DNA of 29,432 bases, taken from positions 1-29,432 of the forward strand of contig NW_012236486.1 in NCBI RefSeq assembly GCF_000787575.1, given 5' to 3'. Made by a program: the position numbers and the translations under genes. Numbering within the stretch: position 1 is the stretch's first letter; each line of letters begins with the position of its first letter. This stretch comes from Acytostelium subglobosum LB1 (lineage: Eukaryota; Evosea; Eumycetozoa; Acytosteliales; Acytosteliaceae). Shown piece after piece: positions 22,199-29,432 of this stretch. The notes beneath the pieces were generated by a model. The model worked only from the letters and a program-made list of their open reading frames with translations, was not told the DNA's origin and ran no database searches.

Positions 22199-23780
22199 TC
22201 ACATGATTGCTGATGAACGTATGTGTTTTGATAGGCGCCATGTCTCCACTGTTGGAAGACACGTATGTTTGGGAATGCAACTGAGATCCTGCTCATCGAA
22301 GCAGAAGTACAGCGTGGTGCAGTAGGCGGCGACCTCGCCGAAATCATGCCGGCGACCGTGACAGCACTGCAGCGTCAGATGCTTGAGGTTGGGCAAGTTC
22401 TCCCTGGTCAAGTGTGAACATCTCTGCCTCTTGGACATCATTGCCGTGCTCGTACTGCAATTCGAGTCTCTCTAGATGTTGGCAATGCATTAATTAGATA
22501 GGCCGGGGTTGTTATAGAGGCGCCGACCCACGAGATAAATGTGGCTACACGACTATGAAAGTATGCCAATGTCATTTCAAATTTATATTTGTTTGGTAAC
22601 CAAGTAACTAATGAATAAATGAGAAAGTTTGTTTGGTAGTTTATGGGTGGGCGACAAGACTTTGTGGAGATGCCCATTACTGCTTGATGTTCCATGCGCT
22701 CTGTGATGGTGATGCCAGATCGTTACCTCTCCAGGTCTAGTGCTGGTCGCCATTTTCATAACTCTCTGCCATATCCACTAGGCTGATATGTCTTGGGCTT
22801 TGGTTGGAGTTGTGGTCTTGGACCGCACGGCAATCGATGGAGGATGCGACCTATCGTCATATGCTGATCCAAGATCGATCGAGGTAACCAGGATGATTCC
22901 TTCTTATCATTTCCAAAAATTGGATGTACTCCTTGTTGATCCAAGTGACTCGATGCATCGAGAACTGTTCTTCCTTGACCACGTGATTGTCTCCTTGATA
23001 GTTGATCACTGTTGGAGCTGGTAACGTCTTGGTGCTTGGGCGTACTCCCCGGAGGAAGGTGTCCAGATTGGCCTGTTCATGTGATGTGATCTTTTGCTTC
23101 ATCTATACAAGAACTTGAGCCTATCAAGGAAGGCGTAGTCAATTATGCTGGGTCGTGGGGTGCCACAATCTCAGAGAGAGATGACCCTATGGGACTTTGC
23201 TGCTGTCGGAGTGATCTTGGTCTCGGTAGTAGAGGATTTTACGGTTGTTTTCTTCGTACACAGTATATCGTTTGGTTTCACTCTGTTGGGCTTGGTTCGA
23301 CGCAGACAGATCTGACTGTCCGGACGACTGTGGCTTGGTGACGGGTGTGGGCATAAGGATCATAAGAAGTCGCTCGCATAGGTCGGTTGGTGGGCTGCTC
23401 GTACTTCCAAAGCTTGCTGACGTACACCTACATGCTTGAGTTGTCCAAAGCATCCTTTATGTTGTTGTTGAGGTCATCGTCCATGTCGTCGTCCTGCTCC
23501 TTCTCCTTGAGTTTGGCACTGATTCTGGCCACAGAGACCGACAGCAGCCATGACGAGCCCAACCATGACGGAGGGACGCCAACCAGTGTGAGACATAGCC
23601 AGAGACTTTGTATTGAGCAGTCCTGTGTAGATGACTTTGTGGATAGTACGTTGACACATAGACCTTTCCAGACATGTCGGGCCACGTTAATTGATTTGAG
23701 TAGCCAAGGGAGATGAGGAATATAGCTGGCACATTGTTGTCGAAACAGGGTCATGAGTATGAGTGGCTCTGGTACCTTGT
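22199..23780 (-). pseudogene. Decayed LRR-like gene
   Basis: Several minus-strand frames read like protein but none is long. From the 5' side: IPHLPWLLKSINVARHVW and a D/N-rich stretch (KEKEQDDDMDDDLNNNIKDA) at about 23730-23430; VYVSKLWKYEQPTNRPMRAT at about 23430-23340; AQQSETKRYTVYEENNRKIL at about 23300-23220; VINYQGDNHVVKEEQFSMHR at about 23030-22930; and HCQHLERLELQYEHGND followed, one frame over, by ENLPNLKHLTLQCCHG at about 22480-22340. The last blocks look like leucine-rich repeats. Stops and frame changes separate every block. The best reading is a dead member of a dictyostelid LRR-containing family, but introns could explain some breaks. It sits between two copies of a 65-bp direct repeat. 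Confidence 0.38.
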
Positions 23781-23971
23781 TCTTTGGCTGAGAACACAAG
23801 GATCAGAGAGTTGACTGTGTGTGTTGTCTAAATCGTACAGGTCACCTTATCCACCTTGATTGGCAGAAGGGCCTGGACCGTCCTGGCATCAGTGTTGTGA
23901 AAACATGACCATTCGCTACAGATGAAGTGGAAGGTTGAGTTGGTATGAGTGAGTGAGTGTCAAGAGTGAAA

Positions 23972-24035
23972 GGTATGATTCCTTGGTCATATATGCTACT
24001 CGATACTCACTCTTTTAGTGCACTAGAGAGGGTGT
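23972..24035 (+). repeat. 65-bp direct repeat, copy 2
   Basis: Second copy of the repeat at 22032-22096, about 88% identical by eye with a one-base gap. It lies just before the degenerate tandem array. Confidence 0.8.
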
Positions 24036-24059
24036 GTTGTGTTGTTCTCAACTTCCATC

Positions 24060-25120
24060 GCATGGTAGATGGCAAGACGACGCTGATGAGATCGAACAAG
24101 GCGTGATGTTGATGATCCAAGTTAATATAGATTACGATGAACGGCAATGATTGTGGTATATATCGCTTCATCTTGATGAGTCGAGTCTGTTTGAGTATCA
24201 TAGGAGTTGTTGGATGATGTAGGTCCTTGGTTGGTGTGCGACGATCCAAGTTAGCTGTAAATGGTCGTCGTTGCGTGGCTGTCCAAGACTGTAATTCCTA
24301 TGAATCACTACAACAGTGATTAGTAATATATTGATCGCTTCATCTTGATGTGTTGAGTATTTCTATACTATAATCTTGATTGGTATTAGTTATTGTTAGA
24401 AGTAGAAGTGCGACGATCTGCCCAAGGTTTTGGTTGTTACCTGTGTAGTTGAATGAAGATTCGACAAGTTGATGTGGATTACTCATTGTTGAAGTAGTAA
24501 CAACAATGAATATAGTATGTATCGCTTCTTCTTGATAGGTCAAGTCTGATGATGTGTCATAGGTGTTTGTTGGACGATGTTGGTGATCAGTGGAGTGCGA
24601 CGATCGTAGTTGATGCCACAATGTGAGTGTATCCTGGCTGTTGTTGAATGTGTTGCTAAAGAATAGCTTCAGAAGTGATGTACAATATATCTATCGATTC
24701 ACCTTGATGTGCTGAGTCTGTTGGTATGTCAATTGTAGGTGTTATCGAGATGTTGGTGGCAGTTGGAGTGCGACTCTTGGCGCGTGTAATGGGAAATGAT
24801 GTCTCTGCAAGCTCTACTTTGTAAGAATAGGTTCAACAGTCACATATTATATATAGATCGATTCCTGTAGATGTACTGAATCTGTTGGTGTATCAAACGT
24901 ATGTGTTGAACATTGTTGGTGCATCATCGTTGTGTCGAGACGCATTCGAAAGGCATGCATGCATGATGTCAGGTGTGATGTTGTTCAATGACGATGATTG
25001 ATAACTTGATCGATTCGCGTTGATAAGAGGAGTAACTATATATTATGTTGAGGTGTTGAATGACATTGTCAGGAGTTGATAGATCGACCTTCATCAGTTG
25101 TTGTTGTTGTAAATCTGGAT
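24060..25120 (+). repeat. Degenerate tandem array, period about 170 bp
   Basis: Six diverged units are recognised by a core ATCGCTTC/ATCGATTC followed by CTTGATG and GAGTCTG-like text. The cores begin at 24162, 24334, 24521, 24693, 24857 and 25009, so spacings are 172, 187, 172, 164 and 152 bp. Units 1, 3 and 4 share a second block (TTGTTGGA, GATGTTGGTG or similar), and units 1-4 share GTGCGAC, extended to GTGCGACGATC in units 1-3, about 80 bp after the core. Units 5 and 6 are the most eroded. Short frames inside the array (24007-24249 and 24340-24621, minus) are translations of the repeat and not genes. Confidence 0.72.
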
Positions 25121-25621
25121 GTCATAAAGTGGATGATGTTGATGTATAAGCTTCAATGTTATTGTTTAATCAAATTATCCACTGTCTGTATGTATTTGTA
25201 CTAATGTTATATGTATCATAGTTGTTAATGACTTGTCTATTGAGTCATTGTCAAAGTGATTCAAACAACTGTGAAATTTTCATTAAAATTAATTATTGTT
25301 TATTAATATTTATTTGTTTTTCCAATATGTTGTTTAGACAAGTGTAAAGAATGATATAATATGTTAAATGATTATGGTAGGTATATCTGATAGCAGTATT
25401 GTTAGAGGGATATTTGTATCTATTAGTTTTAACTGTTTGAAAAAAGTATATGTGTTCGAACTTCCATCCCATACAAACTTTCTCTTGAAGAAAAATAACT
25501 TTATAAAATTGAAAATATTATTTTTAAATATTAGATTTGATCTTTAGACTATTCTATTCAATATGATAGCCCTTATTGGATATTTGTTAATGGACTCGCA
25601 TCAAACTTTTTAGTCTATATA
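25121..25621. other. AT-rich spacer left of the Tc1 element
   Basis: About 500 bp of AT-rich sequence with no open frame of note. The TA at 25620-25621 is the left target-site copy of the transposon. Confidence 0.5.
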
Positions 25622-25660
25622 CAGTATATTTCATAAGTTATGGACACCCCCTGATCGAAC
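25622..25660 (+). repeat. Left terminal inverted repeat of Tc1-type element
   Basis: It begins CAGTATATTTCATAAG and contains TTATGGACACCCCCT. It pairs with 27178-27216 at 36 of 39 positions and is flanked outside by TA. Confidence 0.93.
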
Positions 25661-25927
25661 TGATAGATAAACTATATCTCTTCAAAATTAAGGTTTATAT
25701 TTACGATTTATTGTCTCTAAGTAATAGAGTAATAGATCAACAAAATAATATTTAATTATTAATTGTTGGCTGTATTTATTTATAAATAATTGATTGATTG
25801 TGTTGAAATAAAAAGTAATGAACATGGCCATTATATATGAAACGAATTTTGTTTGACTAAGTTCCAACGAAGAACATTCTTGGTGGTATTGGCAATTGTC
25901 AATACTTGGTCCACCATCCATCAGCTG

Positions 25928-26914
25928 TTATGATATCCTCCATTCGTTGAGGCAATGATGCATAGAGGTTCTCACAATGCGGTCATCAATATGCTCCCAT
26001 TGTTCGGTTGCAAGTTCCGACAAGTCTGTTCTAGAGGCCTTTGCAAGCTCTCTCTTTACTCTCTTCTTCAAGATCGCCCAAAGATTCTCTATGATGTTGA
26101 TGTCTGGTGAATATGGAGGAATGAATAAGGTTGGAATCCTCCTCCTCCTCAAGTGAGTGGTGACACTGGTAGCTCTGTGAATTGGACAGTTGTCCATCGC
26201 CAGTGTGAAATTGGGGAGCTGACCATGATAATGATCGATGGAATCAGTCTATGCGTTGTCAATTATCTCCGTGTATTGAGCTTGTTCTAAATTGCCTTCG
26301 ATCTCTGACAGTAATCCCACTCCAGCACTGGTGACACAACCCCATAGGTTGACCTTGGATCCGGGAAGCCTCCTCATGCCATGAACAAGGCTGAATGTAT
26401 TGTTATCTTGTCTGGCCCACTCGTACTGACGATAGTTCTTGAAGTTGGACTCAATTGTGGTCTCATCACAGAATACTATCTCCTCCCATTGCTAAACCGT
26501 CCAGTCTCGATGAGCCAATGCGAACTCAAGTCTTTGATCGGCGTTGTCTTGCTTTAGATCGTGCTTCCTGCTTAAACTGCGATAGGTGAGGCCTTCCTTT
26601 GCGGCAATACGTGATATTTGAGCCGTTGAAATGTTTGTTTCGTATCTCTCTTCAAGTTTGGCTTTCAACTCCTCCAGACTGATTACCTCTTTCCTAACCA
26701 AAGCTCTAATGATCCTCCTCCTAAGTCTTCGAGAAAACTTTGAAGGGCGTCCCGATTTGACGCGGTCCTTGAAGTCTCCTCGCTCTCCGTGTCGCTGAAT
26801 AGTCCTGCTCACTGTTGATCGGGAAACATCAAACATCTTTGATATTAAATTCTTTGAATATCCTCTCGTCTTGGCTGCAACTATTCTTGCTCTCTCTGCT
26901 TCTGTTAATGACAT
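25928..26914 (-). pseudogene. Tc1-type transposase with two amber codons
   Basis: The frame runs from the ATG at 26914 to the stop at 25928 (328 codons), broken only by in-frame TAG at 26492-26494 (codon 141) and at 26249-26251 (codon 222). The N-terminal part (1-125) has two helix-turn-helix units (GYSKNLISKMFDVSRSTVSR and ISTAQISRIAAKEGLTYRSL) joined by a GRPSKFS linker. The catalytic triad is visible: D in VFCDET (codon 150), D in LAMDNCPIHR (codon 241) and E in INIIENLW (codon 276). The last two are separated by 34 residues, so it is DD34E. No frameshift is present. Both breaks are single TAG codons, so the decay is young, or read-through must be considered. Confidence 0.9.
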
Positions 26915-27177
26915 GATTGATAGTTATCTACATAAATAATATTATATCTCTTCCAACTTAATGTTTGATGTTTGAACACATTCATTCATTTCCATTGCAT
27001 AAATAATGGACATGTTCATTACTTCAACCAAAAAACTGTTTGTTTGATTGGGATAAATTAAATCCTTTTTTGGAAAGATACTTATAAATGGAAATGTTGC
27101 AATAAAAGGTTACTACTATATTTGGAAGTGAACCAGAACATAGTCCCAAATTGGTATGAGATAACACAATAGTACCT

Positions 27178-27216
27178 GTTCGAGGAGGGGGTGTCCATAA
27201 CATATGAAATATACTG
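27178..27216 (-). repeat. Right terminal inverted repeat of Tc1-type element
   Basis: Reverse complement of the left end apart from three bases (positions 15, 32 and 33 counted from the tip). Followed outside by TA at 27217-27218. Confidence 0.93.
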
Positions 27217-27539
27217 TAGGTATATCTATTATGATCAAACTAAAACCGATTAAGGGTAGGGTAGGGTATAGGGGGTGACTTGACAGGGGGAAAACTTTTC
27301 CCCCTCCTCCCAGACTTGAATNTTCAAGTCTCTCATACAAATTTTTGACTTGGTAATTTTNAGCCACTTATGCAATTTTGAGGTCGTGNGTTCGATTCTT
27401 TGGTAGATATAACATAATTTAGAGTGATTTTGAGTGATATTANGGTAATTTTGANTAAANAAAAGGTCAATATGGTCATTATACAGTTATAATATAAGAT
27501 NNANTATTAATTATATTTATTTGTATAAGNTATTTTGGG
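27217..27539. other. N-containing spacer with palindromes
   Basis: This stretch between two transposable elements holds several ambiguous bases (for example 27322, 27361 and 27389), a GGGTAGGGTAGGGTATAGGG run at 27254-27273, a perfect palindrome at 27286-27304 (GGGGGAAAA C TTTTCCCCC) and an inverted repeat at 27313-27330. At 27381-27398 the text GGTCGTGNGTTCGATTC resembles a tRNA T-arm with a B-box, but I cannot fold a complete tRNA around it. Confidence 0.5.
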
Positions 27540-28700
27540 TTTTTTTTTTTAATTACAAAGAGCATATACACTCTAGGCTACTTGTTTATTGGTGTTGGTT
27601 GTTTACATGGCGAGATATTCAGTGTCGATTATGGAGTTCCATTTGTCCAGGTGTTTGATAGTTGCTTTGGTGAGGAGGGACGATATTTGTNCAGTTGGAG
27701 CTGATTGTGATCTAAGTTTAGCAACTTGAAGTTGGAGTTTGCTGTGGAGAATGGTACTTTCTGTCCGAATGATGTCTTGGGTGATGATGTTGATTGTCTG
27801 AAGAGAGGAGTGCCTTTGGTTACTTTGGTGTTTCCAGTGGCAGAAGTCGAGCCATATCTGATGCATGGTGATTGCGACGAGGTTGATGCGCAGGGTTGAG
27901 TGTCTGCAGTCGTATTGGGCGAGGATGGATGGAGACCATTGAGGCATGTTGATGCTCAAGGTGGTGGCGGCGAATTGAAGTCCATCAATGTTGCGATTGA
28001 CAAGGACGGGGCAGTCAAAGAAGATGTGCGACGATGTGAGGATGTTACGGACGCCGCAGGCTGGGCATGCGGGTGGAGGTTTGATGAGAGGTAGGAGCTT
28101 GGCTGAATATCTGAAAATGGTGTTGTGTGCACGTTTGTGCTTGACCATGTTGATAGCTGGGAATAGTTTGGTGTAGTCGATGTTGTATTGCAGTTGTATA
28201 CCTAACTGGGAAGGAGTGATAGGGTATTGGAATGTTGTCACATCTCGAGGGAGAGATGACTTGAGGTTGTTGTAGAGGAGGAGGAGGTAGTAGTGTTTGA
28301 GAGTGATCTTTTTGGAGTTGGTTGTGAAGATTGGTTGGTTGTTGAGTGTGAAGAACTTGAGGAAGGAGAGGTCGTTGGAGTGGAGTTGGAGAGGGTTGGT
28401 GTTGAATATTGGTGTTGGCATTTGTGTGACGGACTTTGAGGCATTGACGGTGAGCCAGGCCTTGAAGGTGAGTTGTTGGATGGATGAGAGTTGGCCGTAG
28501 GCTTGTGGGTCTGTCCATGGGAGGTTGGTTGCTTGGTTGAAAGAGATCTGTTCCTGAAGGTTGTGAAGCCATGCAGGGCCATATGGGAGTGAGTTGTGAG
28601 AGTTGAGGAAGTGGTCGAAGATGTATGTTTTCTGGGCGGTGTCTCTGAGTCCAATGTCGGGAAGGCCGAGGCCTCCAAACCAGTGTTTGAGACCGAGCTT
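27540..28700 (-). mobile_element. Non-LTR retrotransposon, 5'-truncated 3' end
   Basis: Read on the minus strand, the fragment carries the C-terminal part of a LINE-type polyprotein, a short 3' UTR (27602-27551) and an 11-base poly(A) tail (T run 27540-27550 on plus). The 5' side is lost: LINE-like sequence stops at about 28700, where a CGGTT-rich block begins. Truncation at the 5' end with a 3' poly(A) is the classic result of incomplete target-primed reverse transcription, though here a second insertion may have cut it. Confidence 0.75.
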
Positions 28701-28706
28701 ATTATA
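27603..28706 (-). pseudogene. LINE ORF2 C-terminal region
   Basis: The frame is open from just after a TAG at 28707-28709 down to TAA at 27603, about 367 codons with one ambiguous base near 27691. It begins KLGLKHWFGGLGLPDIGLRD, which contains the GGLGLPD motif found downstream of the reverse-transcriptase palm in LINE proteins. A region rich in N, Q and S follows, and then CPACGVRNILTSSHIFFDC, the Cys-Cys-His-Cys finger (C-x2-C-x9-H-x4-C) near the end of LINE ORF2. The catalytic RT domain and any endonuclease are absent. The fragment has no stop codons or frameshifts, so the copy is young, but it lacks the parts needed for activity. Confidence 0.75.
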
Positions 28707-28865
28707 CTACTCGGTTCGAATAAACGAGATATCAATATCATTCGGTTCGGATAATTCCTTACTCGGTCGTGTAGTTGCTCAAAGATTGTAACCGAGCTCG
28801 GTTACCCGAATATCTCCTTTAACCGATATTCGACCGGATAACCGATTAACCGGTACTACACTGCT
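28701..28865. repeat. CGGTT/AACCG-rich block (hAT subterminal region or MITE)
   Basis: About 165 bp densely packed with TCGGTT, AACCGA and AACCGG motifs in both orientations, with edges TATACTACTCGGTT on the left and CCGGTACTACACTG on the right. It begins exactly where LINE coding ends and lies next to a hAT-like transposase C-terminus. Repeated hexamers of this kind are typical of hAT subterminal transposase-binding regions; a free-standing MITE is the alternative. I do not see clean terminal inverted repeats. Confidence 0.5.
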
Positions 28866-28901
28866 CATGAAAGTGTACTCTTTGTAAGACAACAATGTTA
28901 T

Positions 28902-29168
28902 TTATTGATCTGATTCATCGAAAAGGCTTTTGTATTCCTCGATATCTCGTCTCCAATCAGTCTTGAGCTTCATGTATCCTGCCACTGATTGTTTCATCAT
29001 CCTGTTCCTCTTTTTAGTCCAAAGATCCTGTACACCAGAGAACAACGATTCCACTCCAGCTTCAGCAGCTGGGATGATGAATGAACCAATACGTGGACGA
29101 CCTAATCCAACAGTAATGCCCGTGTCGTTCGCGAACTCGAACGAACCACATTGATTAGGAATTTCCAT
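28902..29168 (-). pseudogene. hAT-like transposase C-terminal fragment
   Basis: An 88-residue frame starts at the ATG at 29168, directly preceded by an in-frame TAA. Its middle, AEAGVESLFSGVQDLWTKKR followed by NRMMKQSVAGYMKLK, follows the pattern of the hAT C-terminal dimerisation domain (small residues, then ERxFS, then KxRNRL, then a helix). The large catalytic part is missing, so it is a remnant or a terminal exon. An AATAAATAA lies just after the stop on the minus strand. Confidence 0.5.
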
Positions 29169-29232
29169 TTATTTTTTTGCCCTGTCCACATGATCGAATA
29201 GGTCCGGTCCACGAGGTCGAATGGCGGTGTCC

Positions 29233-29430
29233 TCACTGAGTAGATGTCGTTCTCTTGTTGGCATAAGTCTTCTTGTAGATGTCCTCTGTGATAATCTTGT
29301 CGGTCACCTTCTTGAATATCTTGGGAGCAGTAGTAGTCTTTTGTTTGGTATTGTTCGTCTTCTTGGAGTTCAACCTCTTGGGACTCGGTGCATCTGACTC
29401 ATCCTCAGACTCGCTGTCATCCCATTGTTG
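29233..29430 (-). CDS. Charged C-terminal fragment, 5' partial
   Basis: The frame is open from the window edge to TGA at 29233-29235 and gives about 65 residues: an acidic stretch (WDDSESEDESDAPSP) and then a Lys/Thr-rich one (KRLNSKKTNNTKQKTTTAPK) ending in IFKKVTDKIITEDIYKKTYA and a short tail. I do not recognise it. It could be the C-terminus of a nuclear protein, or an upstream piece of the same hAT-like gene; the next frame over (YSVRTPPFDLVDRTYSIMWT) continues toward that fragment, so a frameshift or splice may link them. Confidence 0.4.
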   Translation of the reverse strand, partial: QQWDDSESEDESDAPSPKRLNSKKTNNTKQKTTTAPKIFKKVTDKIITEDIYKKTYANKRTTSTQ

Positions 29431-29432
29431 AT

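Larger units (their letters stand above)
25622..27216 (-). mobile_element. Tc1/mariner-type DNA transposon, 1595 bp
   Basis: This is a complete element: 39-bp terminal inverted repeats matching at 36 positions, TA on both flanks (25620-25621 and 27217-27218), and one transposase frame on the minus strand. The size is typical of Tc1 elements. Ends start CAGT, as in many Tc1-family transposons. Good preservation of both ends suggests a fairly recent insertion, but the transposase carries two stop codons, so this copy is probably non-autonomous. It inserted into AT-rich, repeat-laden sequence. Confidence 0.93.

Noticed and set aside
24340-24621. 93-codon minus-strand frame
   Set aside because: It is a translation of two units of the tandem array; related units are full of stops.
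24060-25120. Array considered as a CRISPR
   Set aside because: Units of about 170 bp, diverged throughout and in a eukaryotic context; no short identical repeats with unique spacers.
25688-25921. 77-codon minus-strand frame downstream of the transposase
   Set aside because: AT-rich translation within the 3' flank of the Tc1 element, outside the transposase reading.
28045-28741. Two S/T/P/Q-rich minus-strand frames of 167-175 codons
   Set aside because: They overlap the LINE frame carrying GGLGLPD and the CCHC finger and have only low-complexity content.

Overview
The window looks like nuclear DNA of a social amoeba (Dictyostelia), probably not D. discoideum because many exons are fairly GC-rich. 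The evidence is short introns (51-134 bp) with GTATGT/GTAAGT donors and AG acceptors, Q/N-rich tails, F-box/FNIP (IPSSVxxL) repeats, dictyostelid-style ankyrin-like proteins, and a 1692-residue clathrin heavy chain with a Q/N-rich C-terminus. I cannot name the species. Exon boundaries were worked out by hand from frame continuity and family conservation.

Region 1 (1-3.7 kb) holds the 3' end of a Tudor/Agenet-like gene (+), then on the minus strand an F-box/FNIP gene that runs through frameshifts into a 3'-truncated ankyrin-like gene, and then a small decayed relic of the same ankyrin family. Region 2 (3.7-19 kb) is a compact block of intact genes: an O-methyltransferase (-, 2 exons), an orphan 172-aa protein (+), a Na+/H+ exchanger (-, 5 exons), phosphopantothenate-cysteine ligase (+, 3 exons), a TBC1D5-like Rab GAP (-, 7 exons) and clathrin heavy chain (+, 3 exons). 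Every spliced model sums to a multiple of three. Region 3 (19.2-21.9 kb) is an intact 876-aa ankyrin-like protein, a full-length relative of the broken gene in region 1.

Region 4 (21.9-29.4 kb) is gene-poor and repeat-rich. It has a decayed LRR-like gene between two 65-bp direct repeats, a degenerate tandem array with a period of about 150-190 bp, and a complete Tc1-type transposon (25622-27216) with matching terminal inverted repeats, TA target duplications and two in-frame TAG codons in its transposase. It continues with an N-containing palindromic patch, the 3' end of a non-LTR retrotransposon with a poly(A) tail, a 165-bp block of CGGTT/AACCG motifs, a hAT-like transposase C-terminus, and a partial charged protein running off the window.

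Several housekeeping genes in region 2 act in endomembrane traffic: clathrin coats, a TBC1D5-like GAP and an endosome/Golgi-like NHE. That this neighbourhood means co-regulation is inference only. I see no convincing new multi-gene system. The most informative material is the chimeric FNIP-ankyrin locus with its intact and relic relatives, the ~170-bp array, and the transposon cluster.
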